NCBI RefSeq assembly: GCF_027587175.1
Contig: NZ_JAPCID010000003.1
Coordinates: forward strand, 1 to 64,000
DNA from: Solirubrobacter deserti
Lineage (GTDB): Bacteria > Actinomycetota > Thermoleophilia > Solirubrobacterales > Solirubrobacteraceae
Direction of reading: 5' to 3'
DNA length: 64,000 nt
Position 1 is the stretch's first letter. Each line of letters opens with the position of its first letter. Shown piece after piece: positions 42,023-51,600 of this stretch. The translations under genes and the position numbers were made by a program. Below the pieces are notes generated by a model. The model was not told the DNA's origin, searched no databases, and saw nothing but the letters and a program-made list of their open reading frames with translations.

Positions 42023-44239
42023 GTGCTCGCTCTGCCTGACGACGTCCTCATCCAGCAGCGGCTGGCCGGCCAGACCGTTCTGCTCACCGGAGCCTCCGGG
42101 TTCCTCGGCAAGGCCGTGCTCGGCCAGCTCCTGCGCGAGCTGCCGGACACGCGGGTGATCCTGCTCCTGCGCGGTGACGCCCAGCAGCGGCTGGAGAACG
42201 AGATCCTGACCAGCGGGCCGTGCGAGGGCCTCGACGGCAGCCGCGTGCAGACCGTCAGCGGCGACCTCGGCCGCGAGGGCCTCGAGCTCCCCGCCGGCAT
42301 CGACGTTGTCATCCACTGCGCCGCGTCCGTGTCCTTCGAGCAGCCGCTCGACGAGGCGCTCGAGCTCAACGCCAAGGGCCCGTCCCGCCTGCTGGAAGCC
42401 GTCCGCGCCGCCGGCAGCGACCCGTACTTCATCCACGTGTCCACGGCCTACGCCGCCGGCATGCGCACCGGGCTCGTGCTCGAGAAGCCGTCCGGCACCG
42501 CGCCGACCGAGCCGTGGCTGGACCTGAACGCCGAGCTGGACGCCGCCCAGGCCTGGCGCAAGGACATCGAGGCCGAGTCGCGCCTGCCGCAGCACCAGCA
42601 CCGCTTCGTCGCGGAGGCCACGCGCGCGATCGGCCCCGCGGGCGGCCCGGCCGTCGGCACCCGCGCGGAGATCCTGCGCTACGAGTGGGTGCGCGAGCAG
42701 CTCACCGAGCGCGGCCGCGAACGCGCCCGTGCGCTCGGCTGGAGCGACACCTACGGGCTCTCGAAGGCCCTCGGCGAGCGCACGATCATCACGAAGAACC
42801 CGAAGCACCTCACGATCGTGCGCCCGGCGATCGTCGAGTCCGCGCTGCACACGCCCTACGCGGGCTGGATGGAGTCGCTGAAGGTCGCCGACCCGATCAT
42901 GCTCGGCTACGGCGCGGGCATCATCCCCGGCCGCTTCGGCGCCAACCGCAGCATCCGGATCGACATCATCCCCGTCGACTTCGTGGCCAACGCGTGCCTG
43001 GTGGCCGCCGCGCACCCGCCGGACGAAGTGCGCGTGTTCAACGTCAGCACCGGGATGCGCAACCCGTTCACGATCCACGATCTGGCGGAGATGACCACGC
43101 GGTACTTCCGCGAGCGCCCGCTGCCGGACGAGGACGGCCTGCCGGTCAGCGTGCCCGAGTGGCGCTTCACCTCGGCCGGCAACATCCTGACGAAGATCGA
43201 GCGCGCCAACAGCGTGCTCGCCAAGGGCCGTGAGCTCGTCGACAAGCTGCCGATCCCGCGCAGCAACGACGTCGAGCTCCGGCTCCACAAGAACCAGCGC
43301 AAGCTGGACCGGCTCAAGCGCCTGAACGAGATCTACCGCCCGTACGGCGAGCTGGACTGCGTCTTCGACGACCGCAACGCCCGCGCGCTGCTCGACAACC
43401 TGCACCCGGACGACCGCGAGCGCTTCGGGTTCGACGTCGACGAGATCGACTGGGACCACTACATCGGCGAGGTCCACCTGCCGGCGCTGCGCAAGATCGC
43501 GGTGCCGCCCGCGCCTGGCCCGAAGAAGACGCGCTCGGCCGGCCGCCGTCCCGCGCCCGAGGGCCCGCCCGCGCTCGCGCTGTTCGACGTCGAGGGCGTC
43601 GTGCTCGACTCGACCGTCGCGCACTTCTACGCGTGGCTCAGAACTCGCGACATGCCCGAGCTGGACAAGCTCGTGTGGACCGCCGGCGCCGCGACGAAGG
43701 TCCCGAGCTGGATCATCGAGGACCGCCGCAGCCGCACCGCGTTCAACCGCAACTTCTACAAGCTCTACAAGGACCTCCCGGCGCGCGAGCTCAAGCGCCA
43801 GGCCGAGGAGGCGCTGCCGGACTTCATCCAGCCGCGGATCCAGAACGAGGCCGTGCGCCGCATCCGCGAGCACAAGCGCCGCGGCGACCGCGTGATCCTG
43901 ATCACCAGCGCGCTCGACTTCCTCGTCGAGCCGCTCCAGCACCTCGCGGACGAGGTCCACGCGGCCAAGCTCATCGAGCGCGTTGGGCGCTTCACGGGCG
44001 AGCTGGCCGAGCCGCCGCTCACCGCCGACGGCCGCGCCTCGCTCGCCGCCCGCCTGGCCGCCGACCACGACGTGGACCTCAAGGACTGCCACGCCTACGG
44101 CGACAGCCTCGCGGACCTCCCGCTGCTCGAGCTCGTCGGCCACCCGCACGCGATCAACCCGGACTTCCGGCTCTCGCGCGAGGCCCGCCGCCGCCGCTGG
44201 CCGATCGAGACGTGGGGCACGGAGCGCGCCGCCGTATGA
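42023..44239 (+). CDS. Fatty-acyl-reductase-like SDR fused to HAD-IB domain
   Basis: The 738-residue product has an extended-SDR, fatty acyl-CoA reductase-like domain (residues 15-400): NAD(P) loop TGASGFLG (22-29), HVSTAY (138-143) and active-site TYGLSK with Tyr244 and Lys248. After a basic linker comes a HAD-IB phosphatase-like domain (about 515-730) with LFDVEGVVLDST, where the usual DxD is D522-V-E524, ILITSALD and YGDSLADLPLL. The first half should reduce an acyl-thioester or act on a sugar/lipid; the HAD half may be a phosphatase or acyl-handling unit. It starts the four-gene operon with GTG 42023 and is coupled to the ADH gene. Confidence 0.87.
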   Translation: MLALPDDVLIQQRLAGQTVLLTGASGFLGKAVLGQLLRELPDTRVILLLRGDAQQRLENEILTSGPCEGLDGSRVQTVSGDLGREGLELPAGIDVVIHCAASVSFEQPLDEALELNAKGPSRLLEAVRAAGSDPYFIHVSTAYAAGMRTGLVLEKPSGTAPTEPWLDLNAELDAAQAWRKDIEAESRLPQHQHRFVAEATRAIGPAGGPAVGTRAEILRYEWVREQLTERGRERARALGWSDTYGLSKALGERTIITKNPKHLTIVRPAIVESALHTPYAGWMESLKVADPIMLGYGAGIIPGRFGANRSIRIDIIPVDFVANACLVAAAHPPDEVRVFNVSTGMRNPFTIHDLAEMTTRYFRERPLPDEDGLPVSVPEWRFTSAGNILTKIERANSVLAKGRELVDKLPIPRSNDVELRLHKNQRKLDRLKRLNEIYRPYGELDCVFDDRNARALLDNLHPDDRERFGFDVDEIDWDHYIGEVHLPALRKIAVPPAPGPKKTRSAGRRPAPEGPPALALFDVEGVVLDSTVAHFYAWLRTRDMPELDKLVWTAGAATKVPSWIIEDRRSRTAFNRNFYKLYKDLPARELKRQAEEALPDFIQPRIQNEAVRRIREHKRRGDRVILITSALDFLVEPLQHLADEVHAAKLIERVGRFTGELAEPPLTADGRASLAARLAADHDVDLKDCHAYGDSLADLPLLELVGHPHAINPDFRLSREARRRRWPIETWGTERAAV

Positions 44240-45378
44240 AGGCGCTGACCTACACGCCGAGCCTCGCCAAGTACGTCGCCCAGAAGGCCGGGCTGCCCGG
44301 CGCCGGCGCGCTCGCGCTGACGGAGGTCCGCCCGCCGCGCATGCCGGGGCCGGACTGGCTGCCCGTCCGCCCGCGGCTGACCGGCATCTGCGGTTCCGAC
44401 CTCGCCCTCATCTCCGGCAAGGCGAGCCTGCACCTGGCGACGCTCACGTCCACCCCGTTCGTCCCCGGCCACGAGATCGTGGGCGAGATCGGTGCGGGGC
44501 CACGGCGCGGCGAGCGGGTCGTGGTGCAACCCGCGCTGGGCTGCGCCGTCCGCGGCGTGACGCCGCCGTGCACCGAGTGCGCGCAGGGCCTGCCCGCGCT
44601 GTGCCGCAACGTGATCGACGGCAACCTGTCCGCCGGCCTGCAGACCGGCTTCTGCCGCGAGACGGGCGGCGGCTGGAGCGAAGGGCTGGTCGCGCACGCC
44701 TCGCAGTTGCACACCGTGCCGGACGACCTCTCCGACGAGGACGCCGTGCTGGTGGAGCCGCTCGCGTGCGCGCTGCACGCCGCGCGCCAGGCCGACGTCC
44801 AGCCCGGCGAGAACGTCGCGATCATCGGCGCGGGGACGATCGGGCTGCTCACGCTGGCCGCCGTGCGCGAGGCCGCGCCGAGCGCGACGATCATCGCCGT
44901 CGCCAAGCACGCGGGCCAACAGACCGCCGCGCGCCGCTTCGGCGCCGACGACGTCCTCACCCCCGACCGGCTCTACATCGACGGCGCGCGCATCACGCAT
45001 TCGCGCAGATTGGTCGGTCATCAGAGCCGCGAGCTGTTGCTCGGCGGCTTCGACCGTGTACTTGATTGCGTGGGGTCGGGGACGAGCATCGAGCAGGCGA
45101 TCACGATCACGCGTCCGCGCGGGCGCGTCGTGCTCGTCGGGATGCCGGGTGAGCTCAAGACCGACCTCGCCGCGGCCTGGCTGCGTGAGCTCGAGCTGCG
45201 CGGCGCCTACGGCTACGAGCACGACTTCCCGGCCGCCCTGCGCTTCGCTCGTACCCTGAAGCCCGGCCGCCTGATCGACCGTGGCTGGCCGCTGCGCGCC
45301 TTCGAGAAGGCGCTCGAACAAGCCCCGAAATCCGCACGCGCCGGGCGCGTGAAGACCGTCTTCGAGATCGCCGCATGA
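44236..45378 (+). CDS. Zinc-dependent alcohol dehydrogenase
   Basis: The 380-residue product is a medium-chain dehydrogenase: catalytic-zinc Cys in TGICGSDLALI, GHEIVGEI, structural-zinc-like cysteines in PPCTECAQGLPALC and the nucleotide loop IIGAGTIGLL. It could oxidise or form the alcohol or aldehyde produced by the reductase before it. The ATG overlaps the reductase stop and the stop overlaps the LarA-like start, both as ATGA. Substrate is inferred only from operon position. Confidence 0.88.
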   Translation: MKALTYTPSLAKYVAQKAGLPGAGALALTEVRPPRMPGPDWLPVRPRLTGICGSDLALISGKASLHLATLTSTPFVPGHEIVGEIGAGPRRGERVVVQPALGCAVRGVTPPCTECAQGLPALCRNVIDGNLSAGLQTGFCRETGGGWSEGLVAHASQLHTVPDDLSDEDAVLVEPLACALHAARQADVQPGENVAIIGAGTIGLLTLAAVREAAPSATIIAVAKHAGQQTAARRFGADDVLTPDRLYIDGARITHSRRLVGHQSRELLLGGFDRVLDCVGSGTSIEQAITITRPRGRVVLVGMPGELKTDLAAAWLRELELRGAYGYEHDFPAALRFARTLKPGRLIDRGWPLRAFEKALEQAPKSARAGRVKTVFEIAA

Positions 45379-47009
45379 GCATCGCTCCGACCCGCATGAT
45401 CGAGCGCACCAAGCGCCGCCAGCCCGCCGTCGAGCGCGAGGCGTGCGTCGTGGAAGTGCACGAGCACTCGCCGCCGACGCTGTTCCACTCCGGCGAGCAG
45501 TTCCGGCTCGAGCGGCTGCCGGTGGGCAGCCGGATCGTCTATCCGCCGCCGCCGCTGAAGGGCCTGATCGACGTCGACGCCGCGATCTGCGCCGCGCTGG
45601 ATTCGCCGCTCGGCATGGATCCGCTGGACTCCCTGCTGCGGCCGGGGATGAAGCTGACGATCGCGTTCGACGACATCTCGCTGCCGCTCCCGCCGATGAA
45701 GCTGCCCGACATCCGCGGGCGCGTGATCGAGCATGTGCTCGAGCGGGCGTACCGGGCCGGCGTCGAGGACATCCACCTGATCGCGGCGCTGGCGCTGCAC
45801 CGGCGCATGACGCCGGCCGAGCTCAAGCGGGCCGTGGGCGCGCGGGTGTTCGACGAGTTCTATCCCGACCGGCTCTACAACCACGACGCCGAGGACCCGA
45901 CCGAGATCGTCGATCTCGGCCAGACCCGGCACGGTGAAGCCGTCGAGCTGTCCAAGCGGGCCGCCGAGTCGGACCTGCTGGTCTACGTGAACATCAACAT
46001 CGTGTCGATGGACGGCGGCCACAAGTCCGTCGCGGTCGGCCTCGGGACCTACAACAGCGTCAAGGCCCATCACAACGTCCACACGATGCGGCATTCGAAG
46101 TCCTTCATGGACCCGAACAAGTCCGAGCTGCACAACAGCGCCAACCGGCAGGGCGACATCGTCGAGGCCGCCGTCCCGATCTTCCACATCGAGACGACGC
46201 TCAACAACGACATGTTCGACGGGCCGCTGAGCTTCCTCGCCAAGCCCGAGGCCCGCTGGACGGCGCGGGAGCAGACGACGTTCGCCGCGCTCAAGCGCAC
46301 GACGGACCGGATGCACCCGAAGCTGCGCCGCGCGGCCTTCCACAAGTCGACGGCGCCCTACTCCATCACCGGGGTGCAGGCCGGCGCGGTCGGGCCCGTG
46401 CACGAGGTCACGCTCGACCACGTCGCCGCCCAGCAGGCCGTCTACGTCAAGGGCCAGGCCGACATCGTCACCGCCGGCCTCCCGTACGTCGGCCCGTACA
46501 ACGTGGACTCGATCCTGAATCCGATCCTCGTCATGTGCATGGGGCTCGGGTACTTCTTCAACCTCTACCAGGGCGTCCCGCTCGTGCGGGAGGGCGGCGT
46601 GATGATCTTCACGCACCCGGTCACGCGCGAGTTCCACCCGGTCCACCATCCCTCCTACGTCGACTTCTACGAGGAGGTGCTGGCGACCACCACCGACCCG
46701 GTGGAGATCGAGGCGCGCTTCGAGAAGTCCTACGCCGAGGACGAGTGGTACCGCCACCTGTACCGGACGAGCTACGCCTACCACGGCGTGCACCCGTTCT
46801 ACATGTGGTACTGGGGCGCGCACGGCCTGCAGCACCTGGGCGACGTGATCTTCGTCGGCGGCAACGCCGAGGCCTGCCGCCGGCTCGGCTTCCGCCGCGC
46901 CGACACGATGCGCGACGCGCTCGAAATGGCCGAGCAGGTCGTGGGCCGCGATCCGTCGCTGACCCACTTCCACTGCCCGCCGCTGTTCTACGCCCAGGTA
47001 GAGGCGTGA
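45375..47009 (+). CDS. LarA-like (DUF2088) nickel-pincer enzyme, long divergent form
   Basis: The 544-residue product matches the LarA fold over residues 50-400: LTIAFDDISLPLPPM (site of the DHTRP motif), ALALHRRMTPAELKRAVG with His142, YNHDAEDP, and GGHKSVAVGLGTYNSVKAHH with Lys217, the counterpart of the cofactor-bound lysine, and His233, 16 residues later like the nickel ligand of lactate racemase. The second catalytic His (His174 in L. plantarum) appears replaced by Asn/Ile in VNINIVSMDGG, and the substrate Arg of DHTRP is lost. It is about 120 residues longer than lactate racemase, with a His/Tyr/Trp-rich C-terminus (HPVHHPSY, HPFYMWYWGAHG). It probably handles a different hydroxy substrate. 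Coupled to ADH and PlsC genes. Confidence 0.85.
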   Translation: MSIAPTRMIERTKRRQPAVEREACVVEVHEHSPPTLFHSGEQFRLERLPVGSRIVYPPPPLKGLIDVDAAICAALDSPLGMDPLDSLLRPGMKLTIAFDDISLPLPPMKLPDIRGRVIEHVLERAYRAGVEDIHLIAALALHRRMTPAELKRAVGARVFDEFYPDRLYNHDAEDPTEIVDLGQTRHGEAVELSKRAAESDLLVYVNINIVSMDGGHKSVAVGLGTYNSVKAHHNVHTMRHSKSFMDPNKSELHNSANRQGDIVEAAVPIFHIETTLNNDMFDGPLSFLAKPEARWTAREQTTFAALKRTTDRMHPKLRRAAFHKSTAPYSITGVQAGAVGPVHEVTLDHVAAQQAVYVKGQADIVTAGLPYVGPYNVDSILNPILVMCMGLGYFFNLYQGVPLVREGGVMIFTHPVTREFHPVHHPSYVDFYEEVLATTTDPVEIEARFEKSYAEDEWYRHLYRTSYAYHGVHPFYMWYWGAHGLQHLGDVIFVGGNAEACRRLGFRRADTMRDALEMAEQVVGRDPSLTHFHCPPLFYAQVEA

Positions 47010-47767
47010 GGTTCGCGCAGGGCGGGCGCCGGTTGGAGAAGCTCGCCGGCTCGAACAAGAGCGCGCGGGGCCCGTCCGCGCCCACGAAGTGGCGCACGCT
47101 GTCCGCGGGGCGGGACCCGTGGTCCGAGCGCGGCGTCGAGGACCAGGCGTGGCTGCGCGAGCCGCGCCCCGCGATGCTGCGCGAGATCGCGCAGCAGACG
47201 CTGCTGTTCCCGGCCACACGTGTCGTCGCGATGCCGACGATCGTCGGCGCCGAGGACCTCGTCCACGCGCCGCAGCCCGCGATCCTCGCGCCCAATCACG
47301 AGTCCGACATCGACACGCCGCTCGTCCTGCTCGCACTCCCGCACGCCTGGCGCAGCCGCACCGTCGTGGGCGCCGCGAGCGATCGCTTCTACCGCAAGCG
47401 CGGCTTCGCGCTCGCGGCCGGCTTCTGGATCAACACGTTCCCGTTCGACCGCGGCGGCGGGCAGCGCCGTGGCCTGGCGGCGGCGGCCGCGCACCTGCGC
47501 GACGGCCGCAACGTCATGCTGTTCCCGCAGGGCACCCGCGGCGCCGGCCCGGAGGGCTACCGCGCGGGCGTCGCCGAGCTCGCGCTCACCGCCGGCGTGC
47601 CGATCATCCCGATCCACATCGAGGGCTCGGCGCTCGTCATGCCCAAGGGCCGCGGGCTCAACCGGCGCGGCAAGACCACGGTCACCTTCTCGCGCCCGTT
47701 GCAGCCGCGGCCGGGCGAGACGCCGGACCAGCTCACCGCGCGTCTACAGACCGCGATCGAGCGCTAA
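47006..47767 (+). CDS. PlsC-like acyltransferase
   Basis: The 253-residue product has the acyltransferase motifs NHESDIDTPL (HX4D) and LFPQGTRG with later IPIHIEGS, as in 1-acylglycerol-3-phosphate acyltransferases. The GTG at 47006 overlaps the LarA-like stop, making it the fourth coupled gene. It would transfer an acyl chain from acyl-CoA or ACP to a hydroxyl group, completing a lipid product. The first 60 residues are basic and less conserved. It meets the next TetR gene tail to tail. Confidence 0.87.
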   Translation: MRFAQGGRRLEKLAGSNKSARGPSAPTKWRTLSAGRDPWSERGVEDQAWLREPRPAMLREIAQQTLLFPATRVVAMPTIVGAEDLVHAPQPAILAPNHESDIDTPLVLLALPHAWRSRTVVGAASDRFYRKRGFALAAGFWINTFPFDRGGGQRRGLAAAAAHLRDGRNVMLFPQGTRGAGPEGYRAGVAELALTAGVPIIPIHIEGSALVMPKGRGLNRRGKTTVTFSRPLQPRPGETPDQLTARLQTAIER

Positions 47768-48336
47768 CGGGCCCGGAGCCCGTCCAGCGCGATGCCCAGC
47801 ACCCGCTGGCGCTGCGCGTCGTCGGCGTAGGTGGAGCCGATCATGCCGGAGATCATGCGCAGCACGTCGTCGAGCTCGACATCCGGGCGCAGCGCCCCGG
47901 CCTGCTGGGCGCGCTCGAAGATCGGCAACGCGGAGGCCAGCATCGCGCTCTTGCAGGCCCGGAAGATCTCCGAGTCCTTGTTGAGCGCCTGCAGCAGCGC
48001 AAGCTTGGTCGGCACGTAGCGCGCGAAGCTGTCCACCCACGTGGTGAACGCCTCCCACGGCTCGAGCTCGGCGACCGCCTGCGCCCCCAGGCAGAGCTCC
48101 TGCACCTCCCCGGCGTACACCGCCTCGAGCAGGTCCTGGCGGGTCGGGAAGTTGCGGTAGAGCGTGCCGATGCCGACGTTCGCCCGGCGGGCGATGTCCT
48201 CCAGCGAAGCGTCCGTCCCGTGCGCGGCGAACGCCTCACGTGCGGCGGCCAGCACCGCGTCGAAGTTCCGGCGCGCGTCCGCGCGATGCGGGCGGCGGGC
48301 GGCGATGTCGAGGATCGGACGTGTCGGAGTGGACAT
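47764..48336 (-). CDS. TetR-family repressor
   Basis: The 190-residue product starts STPTRPILDIAARRPHRADARRNF and has a TetR helix-turn-helix (VLAAAREAFAAHGTDASLEDIARRANVGIGTLYRNFPTRQDLLEAV). The ATG at 48334-48336 is chosen because two operator-like palindromes lie just upstream of it; an upstream start at 48378 would place them inside the gene. It probably represses itself and the divergent small gene. It could also affect the neighbouring lipid operon, which ends against it. Confidence 0.88.
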   Translation of the reverse strand: MSTPTRPILDIAARRPHRADARRNFDAVLAAAREAFAAHGTDASLEDIARRANVGIGTLYRNFPTRQDLLEAVYAGEVQELCLGAQAVAELEPWEAFTTWVDSFARYVPTKLALLQALNKDSEIFRACKSAMLASALPIFERAQQAGALRPDVELDDVLRMISGMIGSTYADDAQRQRVLGIALDGLRAR

Positions 48337-48347
48337 TTCGCTTGAAG

Positions 48348-48385
48348 TGGAGGATAGCCTCCAGTAGAGTGGAGGCAAGCCTCCA
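48348..48385. promoter_or_regulatory. Two tandem TetR operator-like palindromes
   Basis: TGGAGGATAGCCTCCA (48348-48363) and TGGAGGCAAGCCTCCA (48370-48385) are palindromes with 6- and 7-bp arms and centres 22 bases apart, about two helical turns. They lie 12 bases upstream of the TetR start and 41 bases before the divergent small gene. Such paired sites often bind two repressor dimers on one face of the DNA. A further TGGAGG half-site (as CCTCCA) is at 48402-48407. Confidence 0.75.
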
Positions 48386-48426
48386 GATAAACGGAGTTCC
48401 CCCTCCAGTCTCAGAAGGACCGGCCT

Positions 48427-48615
48427 GTGACCCCTCTCTCCCCGAATGCACCACGACGCATCAGCACGCCGTCCGCGCGCGTGCGCGCCGACGAAGCCGT
48501 GATCAACCAGTGGCTGCGCGATCAGACCACGCCGGCGCGCCGCGTCAGCGCTTCGCCCGCGCGGCGCCCGGCGCGACGGCTGGGCGCCGCGCGCGCCGGC
48601 CTGACGCGTCCGTAG
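48427..48615 (+). CDS. Small basic hypothetical protein
   Basis: The 62-residue product (start TPLSPNAPRRISTPSARVRA) is Arg/Ala/Pro-rich with one helix-like ADEAVINQWLRDQTTPARR. A good ribosome site AGAAGGA lies 7 bases before the GTG at 48427. It is divergent from the TetR gene and downstream of its operators, so it may be the regulated target. It could also be a spurious frame; no homologue is recognised. Confidence 0.45.
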   Translation: MTPLSPNAPRRISTPSARVRADEAVINQWLRDQTTPARRVSASPARRPARRLGAARAGLTRP

Positions 48616-48624
48616 GAACCCGCC

Positions 48625-48656
48625 GTGGCCGGGCGCTCCGCGGAGCGCCCGGCCAC
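48625..48656. terminator. Perfect 32-base palindrome, probable bidirectional terminator
   Basis: A 32-base sequence identical to its own reverse complement can form a 14-bp GC-rich stem with a 4-base loop. It sits between the end of the small rightward gene (48615) and the stop of the leftward multidomain gene (48662), where both transcripts should end. No T-tract follows, as is common in high-GC actinobacteria. Confidence 0.7.
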
Positions 48657-48661
48657 ACGCG

Positions 48662-51600
48662 TCACGGTGTCGTGGTCGACAGCGTGAACGTCAGCGTCTT
48701 GCTGTAGCGGCCGGTCCGGAGCGGGTCGCGCTCGCCGATCGCCTGCTGGAACTCCACCGGCACGTCCTCTCCGCTGACTGGCGCGTCCAGCGCACGCAGC
48801 GTGACCGGCGCCGTCAGCGGCGCGAACGCCGCCGTCCCGCTGCGCACGTGCAGCGGCTGCGCGAGCACGTGCGTGCCGTTGACGAGCTTGCCGGTGTTCG
48901 CCGTGTTCGTGTCGGCGACGGTGAGCGTCGCGGCTTCGGCCGTGCTGGTCACCTTCGCGAGCAGCGAAGCGGTGTACTCGCGCTGCACGCCGGGCAGGAA
49001 CTCGCCCAGCGGGGACGGCGCGCCGAGCGTGACGGCGAGCGCCGGCGCCACGGAGCCCACGATGTCGTGCTCGGTGTCGGTCTTGACCACCTGCGTGATC
49101 GTGAACGACTTCGAGCCCACGGCCGAGACGTTGCCCGTGGCGTCCGTGGCGCGGTACTCGACGGTGTGCGCACCGACGGCGGAGACCGTCACCGGCGCGG
49201 TGTACGGCGTCCACCCGCCGCCGTCGAGGCGGTACTCGAGCGCGACGGCGCCCGGTGACTCGTCCTCGCCGGTCAGCGTCACCGTGACCGGGCCCGCGGA
49301 GGGACCGTCGACGGTCGCCGCGACCGTGGGCGGCGTGCTGTCCACCGGCCCGCTCTTGAGCCGGACGTTGCGGTACCAGATGAGCTCGCCGGCGCCGTGG
49401 TTCTGGACGCCGATGAAGCCCTGCGTGAGGTCGCGGATCGGCTCCGTGCTCGTGAAGTCATTGACGAGCACGCCGTTGAGCAGGACCTTGATGTTCTGGC
49501 CCTGGACGCGGATCTCGTACGCGTTCCACTGGCCCCACGGCTTCAGCGCACCCGCCACGGCCGCGCGGTCCGCACCCTTGAAGGTGTAGATCGAGCCGGT
49601 CAGCCGGTCGGGCACGTCGGACTCGTCGATCTGGATCTCGTAGCCCTGGTTGATCGCGATGGTGCGGTCGTTGCCGGGGTTCGGGAAGCCGACGAAGATG
49701 CCGGAGTTGTCGTCCTTGACGAGCTTCCAGTCGAGCTTGAGCGTGTAGCTGCCGAACTCCTGCGCGGTGAACCAGTTCAGGCCGGAGCCGCCGACGCCGC
49801 GCATCGAGCAGTCCTCCTGGCGCCCGAACGAGCCCGGGCCGGCCATGCGCCACTTGTCCAGCGACGCGAGCGTGCCGTCGAACAGCGCGACGTAGCCCGG
49901 CTCGAGCGTGGCGGGCGCGCAGTGGTCGACGCCGCCGCCGACCTTGAGCGCGTCGAGGTTCACGCGGCCGTCGTCGCCGGCGTCGCGCTTGATCGTGATC
50001 AGGTTGACGCCCTTGACGAGCGGGAGATTGCGCGTGAGGTTCAGCCACGTCTTCCAGTCCGGGCCGCCCGGGAACGTGAGCGTCTCGACCTTGACGTTGT
50101 TGACGTACAGCGACGCCTTCTTGTTGACCGGGACGCCGGGCGAAGGCCCGTTGGCGTAGCGCACGTGCACGGGGTGCGTGCCGGCCTCGTCGACTTCGAC
50201 CTCGAAGCGGACGCCGGCGCCGTCGGAGGCGAAGTTGTCCGCGAAGCCCGAGCCCGAGTAGCCCGAGTGCTCGGTGTCGATCTGCATCGCGCCGAGCAGC
50301 GCGGACTCCTCGGCCTCGTAGAAGCCGCGCTCGGCGAGCGTCTCGTAGCCCGGCAGCGAGTTGAGCGTGTACCACGCCTCGGTGTTCCACAGCTCCTGGC
50401 CGTTGGCCGCCGCGAACGGGCGCGGGGAGCGGATGTGCACGACGTGGTCCGGGCGCAGGCCCGCGATCTTCAGCGTGACCGTCTTGCGGTCCTCGGACGC
50501 GACCGCGTCCGTGACGATCAGCTTCTCTTCGTCGAGCTTGGGCCCGCCGTACGCGGCGGTCGGCCCGTAGCGCCAGTGCATGACGGTGTACGCGGTCTTG
50601 AGCTTGGCGACCGTGGCGTCGGAGAGCGGCTGCGTATAGCTGATCCTGAAGCCGCCCTCGACGACCTCCAGCTTCTCCATGTCGAACACGTTGGTGCCGT
50701 TCGGCGTGAGCTTCTGCAGGCCGTGCTTGAGCTTGCCCGGCTCGGCCCAGTTGCCGGTGGACCCGATGCCCCCGATGTAGAGCGCGCCGTCGGGGCCGGT
50801 GATGACGCGGTTCACGCCCGCCTCGAGGCCCGCGGAGTGGCGGAACACGGCGCCCTGGTACTCACCGTCGACCTTCTCCAGAAACGCGCGCTGCAGGCCG
50901 CCGTAGGTGACGTCGCCGAAGACCAGCTGGCCCTTGAACGGACCGTCGGACAGCATGATCGGCGTGCTCGGCGAGTTCGCGATCTCGTTCTGCGGCAGCC
51001 ACAGCACCGGCTTGGTGACGGGCTTGTGGTCGAACGGGCCGGCGGGCGTCGTGAAGTGGTTGAAGAAGCGGTCCGGCTTGATGTGGACGAGCTTGGAGGC
51101 CGGCAGCCAGCCACCCTGGTTGTCCATCACGAACAGCTGGTCCTCGGGGCCGCGGACCGTGCCGTTCGGCGTGCGCAGGCCGCCCGCGACGAGCGTCACC
51201 TCGTACGTCTTGCGATCGATCTTCAGGTGCGTGCCCGGGTTGGCGCCGGGCTGCGGGCTCGTGGTCGCGCCGCCCTGGTTGATGGCGACCGAGCGGTTGA
51301 CGTAGAAGAAGTCCTCGTCGTAGAGCAGCCCGAAGTTGAACTCGTGGAAGTTGCCGCCGTTGGGCAGCGTGACGAGCGACTTGTGCTCCATCAGCCCGTC
51401 CCCGTTGGTGTCGGCGGAGAGCTCGGTGAGGCGGTGCTTCTCGGTCACGTAGAGCTTGTCGCCGATGGCCGCGATGCCCATCGGCACGTCAAGGCCGGTG
51501 GCGACCTTCGTGTATGTGACCTTGTCCGGACCCGTCTCGCCGGTGACGCCGGAGACGATGAAGACCTCACCGGGCTGGACGGTCGGGTCGGCGCCCGGGC

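Noticed and set aside
45375-47009. Ordinary lactate racemase
   Set aside because: Length, loss of the DHTRP motif and of the second catalytic His, and the lipid-gene context argue against a standard LarA.
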